Notes: generated by a model from the letters alone, not told the origin. Positions 13,076 through 24,325 are shown, counted from the first letter of the stretch. The stretch: 64,000 nucleotides of DNA from Stomorhina lunata (GCA_933228675.1 OW121744.1:114599600-114663599), one strand, 5' to 3'. Made by a program: numbers and translations.

Positions 13076-13192
13076 AAAAGTTCGTTTCTTAAGTCTTTTG
13101 TTTTGTTTTAATGAAGTTCATTGAAAAAGTTCGTTTCTTAAGTCTTTTGTTGTGTTTTAATGAAATGCATTGAAAAAGTTCGTTTCTTAAGG
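13076..13192 (-). repeat. Three tandem motif copies, 49-bp period
   Basis: AAAAAGTTCGTTTCTTAAG occurs three times, with TTCGTTTCTTAAG starting at 13081, 13130 and 13179, separated by AATGAAATGCATTG-like spacers. The third copy is cut off after CTTAAGG. The same 47-49 bp unit occurs inverted at 14631-14790 and 15101-15175. Confidence 0.92.
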
Positions 13193-13199
13193 CCGTTAT

Positions 13200-13460
13200 A
13201 GTCAGCCTAGGCTGACTATATCAGTTAGACAAGGCTAACTATAACTGTCAGACTAGGCCGATTGTAACGATCAGATAATGAAACTATATAAGTCAAACTG
13301 GAGTTTTGCTATAATAGTCGGACTGGTCTAAATACTATAAGCTGACTTTTAAAGTCAGACTAGAATCAATATATACAGTCCAACAGTTGTAAGTACTACA
13401 GTAGAAAGATAACAGTCTAACAATAATAGATATATTCAAGTATGGCTATAATAGCTGGCT
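13200..13460 (+). repeat. Degenerate GACTAGGCTGACTATAACAG repeats
   Basis: Diverged units of the same 24-bp family as 10740-12235, mostly in the CAGACTAGGCTGA form. Confidence 0.75.
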
Positions 13461-14440
13461 TCCTTCCCCACACAGACGTCATAAAAACTATGATTTATAT
13501 GTGGGAAATTAGGTTTATTCAAGACTCATAAACCCAATTTTATGAAACTTCCTTATTTGCTAATAATTAGTTTTAAATTAAAGCAGCATCAAGCCATTAT
13601 ATTCAAATAAACTAGAAAAAAAAATTGCAAACTAATAAAAACCATATCAGCAAATTAAAAAAAACAACTTATATTGTAAATTTTACACATCATTTGCAAA
13701 AATATTTCAAATCATAACTACAACAGTACAAGGTTACCCACAAAAAAAACAAAACATCATCCATATAAGCAAAAATCTCTCACAAATAACAAAAAAAAAT
13801 GTAAATTATCAATTTAAAAAAAAAGACAATGACAATGGCAGCAATTCAACAACATGAAAAAAAATAAAAAACTTGCATGTTGCAAATGAATAACACTGAC
13901 ACTCACAGAATTTGAACAGAAAAATATATAAAACTCAAATAAAATTGAGGAAAACTTAAATCAAATGTAAGACAGGAAATGAAAAACATGAGCAAAAAAT
14001 TTTTGATTCAAAACGAAAAAAAAACTGAAGGTATTTTAAATTTAACACAGATTTATTTTGCAGAAGATGTTCGGTTTGGCTTCATCAAAGATGTTGCGAG
14101 TGATTAGAGCTAGAGGAAGATTGTTTTTTTTTTTGCATATTTTAGGGCATTTTAAGCATTAACCAAGTCATGCTAATACTTAGATGTTTAAGCCTTTGAA
14201 AGAAGTGTTTAGTTACTGGCAATTAAATTATATTTTGTAATAACTTTTTCCAGAAGATTTAGATATTTTTAAAGATATTATTTCACTAAAGAATGCAGGC
14301 AGTTTAAGAAAGCGGAATCTAAAGAGTAACCAAAGAGAAAACATACAGAAGGGGAATTAAAAAAAAGGAAAATAAATATTTTTGTCAAAACGACTCTACA
14401 CTGGAATCATTTTAAGTATCAGATGCAAAATCATAGTATA
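13461..14440. other. Unique A-rich non-coding stretch
   Basis: Many poly-A blocks; no ORF, repeat array or RNA gene recognised. Confidence 0.55.
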
Positions 14441-14630
14441 ACAATCAATATTTTCTAGTTTTAGACTATCCTGACTTTAAGACCAATCTTAGAGTAAGAC
14501 TTAGACTAGGGTGAATATAAGGCTCCGATTAAGATAAGTACAAGTCCCAGATAAGGATGAGTATAGAAATCAGATTAGAATAAATAAAAACACAGACTAA
14601 ATTGTTACGACTAATTTTAAAAAAGAGAAA

Positions 14631-14790
14631 ACAAAAGACTTAAGAAACAAACTTTTTAATGCATTTCATTTGAATAAAACAAAAGACTTAAGAAACAAAC
14701 TTTTTCTATGAATTTCATTTGAAGAAAACAAAAGACTTAAGAAACGAACTTTTTCAATGCTTTATAAAAACAAAACAAAAGACTTAAGAC
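14631..14790 (+). repeat. Four tandem motif copies, 47-49 bp period
   Basis: ACAAAAGACTTAAG starts at 14631, 14679, 14728 and 14775. The first three are followed by AAACAAACTTTTT or AAACGAACTTTTT and spacers containing ATTTCATTTGAA. This is the inverted counterpart of 13076-13192. Confidence 0.93.
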
Positions 14791-14799
14791 TGAAGTCTT

Positions 14800-15110
14800 T
14801 GAATTCATCACCCATCGACTTAGCACTTACGAAGTTTTAAGCATGAAATGAAACAACATTGCAGAGTATACTACTCCAAGGGGTAGTCATCCAAGAAATC
14901 CCCGTGCTACGGCAACTGGCACAAGGACTTTGGAGGTGTCTATGCGAAAACATTCTGATGAATGAAACCAATTCCAACCGATGATATCGGACTATACAAG
15001 CTAATATAGGCATGAAGAAAGGCCCTATTCTCCACTGCGAGTCATGGACAATAGAAGAAATCACAAACTAGGCTTTTGCAGTTAATTATAATATTAGAAA
15101 ACAAAAGACT
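14800..15110 (+). repeat. Inverted duplication, right copy
   Basis: Inverted partner of 12293-12600, bounded on both sides by dispersed-motif tandems (14631-14790 and 15101-15175). The 75-codon minus ORF (15064-14837) is not conserved in frame in the other copy and is probably fortuitous. Without database searching the parent element cannot be named. Confidence 0.85.
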
Positions 15111-15175
15111 TAAACAAAATACTTTTGAATGCATTTAGTTCAAGAAAACAAAAGACTTAAGAAACGAACTTTTTC
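15101..15175 (+). repeat. Two tandem motif copies, 47-bp spacing
   Basis: ACAAAAGACTTAAA at 15101 and ACAAAAGACTTAAG at 15148, the second followed by AAACGAACTTTTTC. Confidence 0.9.
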
Positions 15176-15184
15176 AATGAACAA

Positions 15185-15570
15185 TTCAGGTTCACTTAAA
15201 GACTCAGGCTATGGCTAATTTAACTCACAGAAGAAGACTGAGTAAACACTCAGTCTAAAGTTCAGTGAAATCTCAATATTAGGGAAATTATAAGACTCAT
15301 GTTATGGCTAAGTATAACCATCAGTCTTAGGCGGAATTCAAAGCTGTAACACCCAGCCTAAGGCTTACTAAACACTCATTCTAAGGCTTTGTAAACATGA
15401 AATTAAAAGCTCAGTAAACACTCAATCTAAGACTCACTTAAGGCTGGGTATAACACTTAGTCAAAGGCTGAGCAAACACTAATTATTAGTCTAAGTAAAC
15501 AATCCAAATTAAGGCTGAGTTTAAGTCTGAGTATAAAACTCAATCTAAGGCTAAGTATAAAACTCAGTTT
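15185..15570 (+). repeat. Degenerate 24-bp repeats
   Basis: Diverged AAGGCTGAGTATAACACTCAGTCT units, the same family as 10740-12235, running up to the hairpin element. Confidence 0.75.
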
Positions 15571-15583
15571 AATGTGTTGTTTG

Positions 15584-15684
15584 TATAACTTAAGCGGCTG
15601 ACGATTGAGTGAAATTACATGTGTTTTGTTATTGTAACATAAAATAAATGTAAATTTTACTCAATCTTCAGCCGCTTTAGTTAT
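15584..15684. mobile_element. Hairpin (MITE-like) inverted repeat
   Basis: Two arms of about 36 bases face each other across 28 bases. Left 15584-15620 contains AAGCGGCTGACGATTGAGT; right 15649-15684 is its complement with ACTCAATCTTCAGCCGCTT. Only about three substitutions and one indel separate the arms. Weaker complementarity extends outwards for another 12-15 bases. No clear target-site duplication is visible, so a MITE or a structured RNA stem are both possible. Confidence 0.75.
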
Positions 15685-15749
15685 ATAAACCCCACATAAG
15701 GCTCAGTATCACACTTAGTCTAAATGTGAGTTTAAAACTTAAATAGTCT

Positions 15750-16740
15750 GTATCCTAAATTTCTTATCACCCTATAACTATTCATAGTATTTATTTTATG
15801 TTTTCTAAGATAAAGGTGCTGCTGTTGAGTACTTTGGTGATTTATTTAATGATCTCTAGTTTGTTGTTATTGTTAAGGCTCATGTTGTTGCTATTGCTAT
15901 TCAACATCATTTTGTCTACAACATTGTTGTAGATCTTACTAACAAATGAAGAGCTCTTCTTAGTTTTAACTGATTTTTTTTACCATTTTCTGCTTATATG
16001 CCATCATCTGATAGTCATGAAAATAGAGACCTTTTGCAGAAGATTTTACTTTTTTTTTGATCGTGTGTCTGAGTCTATTTAAGAGTGTTAAAAAGTAATT
16101 TAATAATGATTTGTTTTATAAGCTAAATTTGCCTTTATTGTAGCTCTTCTCTGTTTAATGTTGTTGTCATTGTAATGTTTAAACAAATTTATTGTTGTAC
16201 TTGATTTTGTTAATCATTAACATATACCAATAGTTGTGAGGTTGTCTTTATAAAAGCCTGTTTAAGCCAATCAGCCTGTGTGCCCTGTTAGCCCTGTTAG
16301 GTCTTGACTTTGTATGTTAAAGCTGGTAATCACCAGAGCTACATCATCATTAACATGATTTGTGTGATGATTTACAATATTGTAATTACTTAATCGAAAT
16401 CACTTAATTGTTGCTAAAGACTTCTAGCAAAACTACTTAAGCAACATTATTAACACAGTCAACATCTTCTTTTAGTAAATTACTTGTTTAAATGTGATAA
16501 AGTTATTTAAAGAAAATAATAATTTATAAATTATTTATTTATATGACGGCTTTAGCTGCAAATATTTGACTAAATAATGAATTGTTAATTATTTTACATA
16601 CGTGATTTCCTTTTTGTTTGTAATGAAAAAGACTTAATTTAAATTTTTATCAGGCTTTTTGGAAGATTTACATACCTGTAATAAGAAATGAGATAAAAAG
16701 AATTTGTAAGTGAAATTTTTTATAATTGATTTTAATATAA
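15750..16740. other. Unique stretch holding the recursive splice site
   Basis: Non-repetitive and without ORFs. Its only notable signal is the minus-strand ratchet-type splice site at 16676/16675. Confidence 0.55.
16670..16703 (-). promoter_or_regulatory. Predicted recursive (ratchet) splice site
   Basis: Read on the minus strand, a pyrimidine-rich tract (TTCTTTTTATCTCATTTCTT) runs into TTACAG, immediately followed by GTATGT, so acceptor AG (ending at 16676) and donor GT (starting at 16675) are juxtaposed. This is the zero-length-exon arrangement of recursive splice sites in long fly introns. A weaker donor, CAC|GTATGT, lies about 70 bases further on, as in RS-exon models. The strand agrees with the coding exon at 32 kb and the microexon at 51.6 kb. 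It is a sequence prediction only. Confidence 0.55.
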
Positions 16741-16744
16741 TAAA

Positions 16745-16772
16745 ACAAAAGACTTAGGAAACGAACTTTTTT
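16745..16772 (+). repeat. Dispersed motif copy
   Basis: ACAAAAGACTTAGG followed by AAACGAACTTTTTTT. Confidence 0.85.
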
Positions 16773-16874
16773 TGGAATTAGCATAGAACGAAGATATGAC
16801 TTATATTTGAATGAGTTTTTAACTCAGACTAGGATGATTGTGAGACTAGAAGACTAAGACTAAGTTGAGATAAA

Positions 16875-16903
16875 AAAAAGTTCGTTTCTTAAGTCTTTTG
16901 TTT
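16875..16903 (-). repeat. Dispersed motif copy
   Basis: AAAAGTTCGTTTCTTAAG followed by TCTTTTGTTT; perfect core, opposite to the copy at 16745. Confidence 0.88.
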
Positions 16904-17131
16904 AACTTTTAGAAAAGGTTGAGTATTCAAGTCAGACTGCGCTAAGATAAAAACTCAGACTAGGATGAATGTAAAAAACTGAGTGCAATGAAATTGGGTG
17001 AGTAATAGGGTGAGATTAGTATTACTCTAAGACACAAACTAGTAAGTAAAAGGGTGAGTATAAGTCTCATACTAGAAAGAGGTTCAAACTTAGACTTAAA
17101 TAAGATTAGAAGAAGCAACTTCTTAAAGTGG

Positions 17132-17205
17132 AAAAAGTTCGTTTCATACGTATTTTAGTTAGTTGTAAGACAAGCAAAACAAAAGACTTAAGAAACAAAC
17201 TTTAT
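17132..17205. repeat. Convergent pair of motif copies
   Basis: A decayed minus copy (AAAAAGTTCGTTTCATACG, 17132-17160) faces a plus copy (ACAAAAGACTTAAG then AAACAAACTTTAT, 17179-17205) with only 18 bases between them. Confidence 0.8.
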
Positions 17206-17299
17206 TCAGATTTATAATAGGGTAAGTTTAAGATCAATACTTTAATGGATTTAACACTAAGAAAAGGAAAATTATATGACTAAGACTATGTTGAGATGA

Positions 17300-17327
17300 A
17301 AACGTTCGTTTCTTAAGTCTTTTGTTT
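17300..17327 (-). repeat. Dispersed motif copy
   Basis: AACGTTCGTTTCTTAAG followed by TCTTTTGTTTTG; perfect core. Confidence 0.88.
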
Positions 17328-17578
17328 TGTAATCAGACCGAGCTGAGTATAGAAGTAAAAGTAGGCTGAGTTTTCGAGTCAGACTAGAGCAATTATAAAA
17401 ATCTGCTTAGAGTGTTTATAACAGAAAGACTGCATAGAAATTGGATGATTATTAGCATCAGACAACGATTACTATAAGATACAAGCTAGTTAGAATATAT
17501 ACTTATATATACTTGGGTTATAACATGATTATAAGACTTATACTAGGATCAGCTGAAAACTTGATTAAACGAAGAACG

Positions 17579-17604
17579 AAAAGTTCGTTTCTTAAGTCTT
17601 TTGA
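17579..17604 (-). repeat. Dispersed motif copy
   Basis: AAAGTTCGTTTCTTAAG followed by TCTTTTGATT. Confidence 0.85.
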
Positions 17605-17704
17605 TTAGTAAACATAATAATTATGAGGCTAATTCAAGTCAGAGTAGATAAGATAAAAAACAGACATCGGTTAGATTGAAATCAGGATAGGATTACTATA
17701 ATTA

Positions 17705-17961
17705 TAAAAACCAAATTTATATATGAACCTTGGTTTAAGTTTGATTCTTATATTCAACCCTAGTTTGAGTTTGATTTTTATATTCAACCGTAGTTTAACT
17801 TTATTTCCAAAACTCCGAATTGGTTTGAATACGATTCCAATATCATGCTTTAGTTTGAGTCAGATTCCTATATTGAGACTTCTATATATAGAATCTAATT
17901 TGAATATCAACCATAATTTGATTTTCATATTAGGCCATAGTTTGTGTCAGATTTCTTTGTA
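17705..17961 (+). repeat. Degenerate 30-bp repeat (CCTAGTTTGAGTTTGATT type)
   Basis: Units such as TAGTTTGAGTTTGATTTTTA followed by TATTCAACC repeat about every 30 bases. They leave a frame open for 79 codons (17723-17962), which looks protein-like only because the unit length is a multiple of three. Relics reappear at 19585-19670. Confidence 0.8.
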
Positions 17962-18725
17962 GAAAATTTTTTGATAAAAAAATTTTCTATAGAAAAAATG
18001 CTTGATAAAAAAATGTTCTATAGAAAAATTTTTGATTAAAAAATTATATAAAGAAAAATTTTTTTTATCAAAAATTTTTTTTAGAAATTTTTTTATCAAC
18101 ATTTTTTCTATTGAAATTTTTTTATATAAAATTTTTTTATTTTTTTACTGAACATTTTTTATTGAAAATTTTTCTATAGAAAATTTTTTTTTCAAAAATT
18201 TTTCTATAGAAAATTTTTTTATCAAAAATTTGTCTACAGAAAATTTTTGTTAGAAAAATTTTTCTATACAAAACTTTTTATAGAAAAATTTTCTGTATAA
18301 AAATTTTTGATAAAAAAATTGTCTATAGAAAAATTTTTGATAAAAAAATTTTCTGTATAAAAATTTTTGATAAAAAAATTTTCTACAGAAAACTTTTTGA
18401 TAAAAAAATTTTCTATAGAAAAATTTTTGATAAAAAAATTTTCTATGGAAACATTTTTGAACAAAAATTCTATAGAAAAAGTTGTGATAGAAACATTTTT
18501 GATAAAAAAAATTTTCTATAGAAAAAAATTATGTATAGAAAAATTTTTGATAAAAAAAATTTTCTATAGAAAAAGTTTTGATAAAAAAAATTTTCTATAC
18601 AAACACTTTTGACAAAAAAATTTTCTGTAGAAAAATTTTTGATAAAAAAATTAACTATAGAAAAATTTTTATTAAAAAAATTTTCTATAGAAAAATTTTT
18701 ATTAAAAAAATTTTCTCAAAAAATA
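17962..18725 (+). repeat. AT-rich 29-31 bp array (TTTTTGATAAAAAAATT type), left part
   Basis: Units carry TTTTCTATAGAAAAATTTTT followed by GATAAAAAAA. Two opposite-strand ORFs (18264-18464 minus, 18367-18612 plus) are mirror translations of the repeat. The array resumes after the fold-back element at 19280. Confidence 0.9.
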
Positions 18726-18748
18726 ACAAAATAGTCGGGATGTAAATA

Positions 18749-19279
18749 TTATTCAAAAAGAAGTGTATTTGCATTTGATCCCAAACCTGTTACATTTATT
18801 TATTAATGTAACAGATCAATTTATTGATAAAAAGCCAAAAAATGTTTGCGGAGAAACCAAATTCCTCGACGCGTTTCGATGGTTGGTTAAGCCATCTCTT
18901 CAGGAGGATTATCCCCAATTTAGACAGATCGAAAACCTCGCATTATTACTAGATTTACAAACATAACTATTAAGAATTATGTTCATAAACCAAAAGTAAA
19001 AGCGTAGATTATCGACTGAACAAAAACAAACATTTTTCAATAATGCGAGGTTTTCGATCTGTCTAAATTGGGGATAATCCTCCATCGAAATGCGAGGTTT
19101 TCGATCTGTCTAAATTGGGGATAATCCTCCTGAAGAGATGGCTTAACCAACCATCGAAACGCGTCGAGGAATTTGGTTTCTCCGCAAACATTTTTTGGCT
19201 TTTTATCAATAAATTGATCTGTTACATTAATAAATAAATGTAACAGGTTTGGGATCAAATGCAAATACACTTCTTTTCG
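18749..19279. mobile_element. Fold-back element inserted in an AT-rich array
   Basis: Left arm 18749-18947 and right arm 19039-19279 are inverted copies, nearly identical over about 190 bases, separated by a 91-base single-copy loop. Both encode the same 60-residue reading (starting MYLHLIPNLLHLFINVTD) on opposite strands, a consequence of the inversion rather than evidence of a gene. Each arm carries a local hairpin, CTGTTACATT-8-AATGTAACAG (18787-18814 on the left). The right arm has an extra 47-bp tandem duplication (19044-19082 and 19091-19130). Array sequence lies on both sides. I see no target-site duplication. Confidence 0.88.
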
Positions 19280-19575
19280 AATAAAAAAATTTTCTATAGA
19301 AAAAAATTATGTCAAGAAAAATTTTTTATAGAAAAATTTTTGATAAAAAAAATTTTGTAAACAAAATTTTCTATAGAAAAATATTTGATAAAAAATTTTT
19401 TATACAAAATGTTTGATAAAAAAAATTTTCTATACAAAAATTTTTGATACAAAAATTTTCTATAGAAAAATTTTTGATAAAAAAATTTTCAATAGAAAAA
19501 TTGAAAAAAAAAATCAATAGAAAAAATTATGTATAGAAAAATTTTTGATACAAAAATTTTCTAAAGAAAAATATT
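19280..19575 (+). repeat. AT-rich 29-31 bp array, right part
   Basis: Continuation of the 17962-18725 array with the same TTTTCTATAGAAAAATTTTT then GATA units. Confidence 0.85.
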
Positions 19576-19679
19576 TGCTGACCTCTGTCTATTAAGCTTA
19601 TATTGATTTTGATCCCTATATTAAGCTTTTTGTTGAGTCTGATCCCATTAATTAGCCTCAGTCTGAGTCTTAACCAAGC

Positions 19680-21300
19680 CTAAATTAATATTAATTACTA
19701 TTTGAAAACACAAAATTTGTTCCTTTTAAATAATATTAATCACTTTTACCTTAAAAAAAATTCATGTCACATCTAAATAGCTTTGACATTTGTTAAGCTA
19801 CAAAACATTTATTTTAAATATTTCTAAATAAATCCCACACATTTGTCTAAATTCTTATGTAAATTCTAAAATAAATTCTAACTCCAATGACCAATAAGCC
19901 AATTAACATTTAAGTCAATACAAAGTCAAATCAAACTAAAATAAATACAATGACAAGAAAAACCTGACAGCTAAATTGTAACCAAAAAGTATTTAAAAAG
20001 AGTTAAAAAAAAACCTACACAAAATTTTATAATGACAAAATATAGCAAAAAAAATTGTAGCTGATTACAAAAAAATTGACGAAACACATTTAACTTAACA
20101 TCATCAATGAATCTTTTAAATGATGAAATGAATGAATGAACCAAAATTATCAATCTCAGCCATAAAATAAATTTTAATTTCAAATACGTTTTATCAATGA
20201 AAAACCGAACATTTTTAAAAATAACTCAACAAATCGATTTGGTCAATCTCTAAAGAAACAAAAAACTTAACATGATACCGCTTGTAAAAATTTTAAATTA
20301 GTCAAATAATGAATGTATCATCATCATTATAATTTCAGTAAATTTTTGTATGAATGGAGGTTTTTTTCTTTTTTGAAAAATATGCGTTTTTAAAATTTTT
20401 AACGTTTTCTTGATTTGTTTGTTTCATTAATGTTAGCTTTTTTTTATTTTTGGCTTGTAGTTTCTTGACTAATTTGTAATTATGTTTAAATTAAGTCAAG
20501 TCCATTTTGGTTATATTAAAACTCGGTTAGCGAAATCGTCAGTCATACTTACTTGTATATGCATTTTCGTCTTGGCACTAGAGTTGAATTTTAAATTTCA
20601 AATTTCATTAATTATTTTTTATAATCATAAACTTATCAACGAAAATGGCAAGACAGGTGTCATTAGTGGAAGAATATTTAGGCGAATGAATATTAGACAA
20701 GTTTAAATTCTAAAAAAACAAAAAATCATTAAACAACTCAGTAGTAACCCCCTCAAAATGAAAATTCTAATATTTATAATAAAAATTAGTGGGATTTCTC
20801 AAACAAAGATCAAGATATTAAAGCTTATAAAATCACTCAATAGTAACTATTATTTATAATCTAGAATAAACACTTACAGTAAAACCATTAAGTCATTCAT
20901 AAATCTTAGCTAAGTACACCTTAACACTTTTATATATATCTCTATTTTGCCATAATTTGTTTCTATTCTATTTTCAAACGTTTTAAGCTTAACCTTGGTA
21001 ATGCCACAAAAAGTCTGTTATTTTAGAACAACTTTTATTTTATGTTCTTTGTACAAATTTGTATGATATAATTTAAGCTATGTTTCACTTAACAATGAAT
21101 TAGAGAAAACGATCATGAAATGATGTTTCTTTTTATGTAGGTTGTTGAAATTGAGTTATAAAATAAAATTACACTATGCGACAAATTAGACTTATTGGCA
21201 TGAAATTTCCTAAAAAATACGACTAATGAAAATCACATTAAAAAATTATAGCATTTTTCTTTTTTAGTTTGAGTATAATAAACTTTTCCCTTGAGTTTGT
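19680..21300. other. Unique AT-rich non-coding stretch
   Basis: No tandem repeats. ORFs at 19971-20183 (minus) and 20482-20706 (plus) show no domain, and their composition follows the base composition. Nothing else supported. Confidence 0.55.
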
Positions 21301-21328
21301 AAAAGTTCGTTTTTTAAGTCTTTTGTTT
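21301..21328 (-). repeat. Dispersed motif copy
   Basis: AAAAGTTCGTTTTTTAAG followed by TCTTTTGTTTGG, 70 bases before the next AT array. Confidence 0.83.
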
Positions 21329-21399
21329 GGTAATCAGACTAAGCTGTGTATACTAAAATGAATAGGCTATATTTTGGAGTCCAACGATAGACCACAGTG

Positions 21400-22880
21400 A
21401 GATTCTATCGATAAAAAAAATTTCTATAGAAAAATTGTTGATTAAAAAAAATTTCGATAAAAAAAATGTTTCCATAAATTTTATTTTTGAAAAATTTTTC
21501 TACAGAAAAAATTTCAATAAAAACATGTTCTATACAAAAATGTTTAATAGAAAAATTTTCAACAAAAATTTTTTCCCATAGAAACATTTTCGATAACTAA
21601 ATTTTTATAGAAAATCTTTCGATAAAAAATTTTTCCATACAAAAAATTTTGAAAAAAAAATGTCCAAACAAAAATTTCCGATCAAACAATCTTTCCATAG
21701 AAAAATTTTTTAAAAAAGTTTTCAATAAAAAAAAATTCTATACAAAACTTTTTGATATAAATATTTTGAAAATTTCTATAAAAAAATTCAAATTTTCAAA
21801 AAAAAAAAAATATTCATAGAAAAATTTGTGATAAAAAATTTTTTCTATAGAAAAATTTTCGATAAAACAATTTTTCTATAGAAAAATTTTCGATCAAAAA
21901 AATTTTCTTAAGAAAAATTTTTCTAGAGAAAAATTTTCGATGAAAAATTGTTTCTATAGAAAATTTTTCTATAGAAAAATTTCGTTAAAAAAATGTTTCT
22001 ATAGAAAAATTTTCGATAAAAAAAATTTTTTATAAAAAAATTTTCTAAAATTTTCCATAAAAAATTTTTCGATAAAAAAATTTTCTATAGAAAAATTTTC
22101 ATTAAAAAAAACTTTTCTAAAAAAAATTTTTCTAAATTCTTCGATAGAAAAATTTTCGATAAAAAAAATTTTCTATAGAAAAATTTTCAAAAAAAAAATT
22201 TTTCTATAGAAAAATTTTTCTCAGAAAAATTTTCGATAAAAAAATTTTTCTATAGAAAAAATTTCGATAAAAAAAATTTTCTATAGAAAAATTTTCGATA
22301 AAAAATTTTTGTACAGAAAAATTTTCGATAAACAAAATTTTCTATAGAAAAATATTCGATAAAAAAATTTTTGATAAAAAAATTTTCTAAAGAAAAATTT
22401 TCGTTAAAAAAAATATTCTAAATTTTTCCATAGAAAAATCTTCGATAAAACAATTTTTCTATAGAAAAATTTTCGATTTCAAATTTTTCTATGGAAAAAT
22501 TTTCGATCAAAAAATGTTTCTTAAGAAAAATTTTCGATCAAAAAATTTTTCTATAGAAAAATTTTCGATAAAAAAAAATTTCTATAGAAAAATTTTCGAT
22601 AAAAAAATTTTCTATAGCAAAATTTTCGATAAAAAAATTTTCTATAGAAAAATTTTCGATAAAAAAATTTTCGATAAACAAATTTTCTAAAGAAAAATTT
22701 TAGTTAAAACAAATTTTCTAAATTTTTCCATAGAAAAATTTTCGATAAAAAAATTTTCTGTAGAAAAATATTCGATAAAAAAAATTTTCTATAGCAAAAT
22801 TTTCGATAAAAAAAATTTTCTATAGCAAAATTTTCGATAAAAAAAATTTTCTTTAGAAAAACTTTCGATAAAAAAATTTT
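21400..22880 (+). repeat. 31-bp AT-rich array, CGATAAAA subtype (older, diverged)
   Basis: Units carry TTTTCTATAGAAAAATTTTC followed by GATAAAAAAA, with many indels and substitutions, especially before 22200. This is the reverse complement of the subtype at 25700-27260. Confidence 0.92.
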
Positions 22881-24325
22881 TCTATAGAAAAATTTGCAAT
22901 AAAAAAATTTTTCTATAGAAAAATTTGCAATAAAAAAATTTTTCTATAGAAAAATTTTCAATAAAAAAATTTTTCTTTAAAAAAATTTTCAATAAAAAAA
23001 TTTTTCTATAGAAAAATTTTCAATAAAAAAATTTTTCTATAGAAAAATTTTCAATAATAAAGTTTTTCTATAGAAAAATTTTCAATAAAAAAATTTTTCT
23101 ATAGAAAAATTTGCATAAAAAAATTTTTCTATAGAAAAATTTTCAATTAAAAAATTTTTCTATAGAAAAATTTTCAATAAAAAAATTTTTCTATAGAAAA
23201 ATTTTCAATAAAAAAATTTTTCTATAGAAAAATTTTCAATAAAAAAATTTTTCTATAGAAAAATTTTCAATAAAAAAATTTTTCTATAGAAAAATTTTCA
23301 ATAAAAAAAATTTTCTATAGAAAAATTTTCAATAAAAAAATTTTTCTATAGAAAAATTTTCAATAAAAAAAATTTTCTATAGAAAAATTTTCAATAAAAA
23401 AATTTTTCTATAGAAAAATTTTCAATAAAAAAAATTTTCTATAGAAAAATTTTCAATAAAAAAATTTTTCTATAGAAAAATTTTCAATAAAAAAATTTTT
23501 CTATAGAAAAATTTTCAATAAAAAAATTTTTCTATAGAAAAATTTTCAATAAAAAAATTTTTCTATAGAAAAATTTTCAATAAAAAAATTTTTCTATAGA
23601 AAAATTTTCAATAAAAAAATTTTTCTATAGAAAAATTTTCAATAAAAAAATTTTTTTATAGAAAAATTTTCAATAAAAAAATTTTTCTATAGAAAAATTT
23701 TAAATAAAAAATTTTTTCTATAGAAAAATTTTCAATAAAAAAATTTTTCTATAGAAAAATTTTCAATAAAAAAATTTTTCTATAGAAAAATTTTTAATAA
23801 AAAAATTTTTCTATAGAAAAATTTTCAATAAAAAAATTTTTCTATAGAAAAATTTTCAATAAAAAAATTTTTCTGTAGAAAAATTTTCAATAAAAAAATT
23901 TATCTATAGAAAAATTTTCAATAAAAAAATTTTTCTATAGAAAAATTTTCAATAAAAAAATTTTTCTATAGAAAAATTTTCAATAAAAAAATTTTTCTAT
24001 AGAAAAATTTTCAATAAAAAAATTTTTCTATAGAAAAATTTTCAATAAAAAATTTTTCTATAGAAAAATTTTTAATAAAAAAATTTTACTATAGAAAAAT
24101 TTTCAATAAAAAAATTTTTCTATAGAAAAATTTTCAATAAAAAAATTTTTCTATAGAAAAATTTTCAATAAAAAAATTTTTCTATAGAAAAATTTTCAAT
24201 AAAAAAATTTTTCTATAGAAAAATTTTCAATAAGAAAATTTTCAGTTAAAAAATTTTTCTATAGAAAAATTTTCAATAAAAAAATTTTTGTAGAGAAAAA
24301 TTTTCAATAAAAATTTTTTTCTATT
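22881..24325 (+). repeat. 31-bp AT-rich array, CAATAAAA subtype (homogeneous)
   Basis: About 46 units at a strict 31-base spacing (for example CTATAG at 23222 and 23253) with TTTTCAATAAAAAAATTTTT. It abuts the CGATAAAA subtype without a gap, so a one-base variant appears to have been amplified at the array edge. Confidence 0.96.

Larger units (their letters stand above)
16790..17700 (+). repeat. Degenerate 24-bp repeats with embedded motif copies
   Basis: Scattered CAGACTAGGATGA and CTGAGTAT units decay into single sequence. Motif copies punctuate the stretch in both orientations. Confidence 0.65.

Noticed and set aside
18763..19270. Two ORFs with identical first 60 residues on opposite strands, as if a duplicated gene
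   Set aside because: Explained by the arms of a fold-back element. No splice sites or start context, and no family recognised.
20482..20706. Short ORFs in unique AT-rich stretches (8.3, 10.1, 19.97, 20.5, 36.2, 41.6, 57.0 and 60.5 kb)
   Set aside because: Length and composition are what AT-rich random sequence gives; none has supporting signals.
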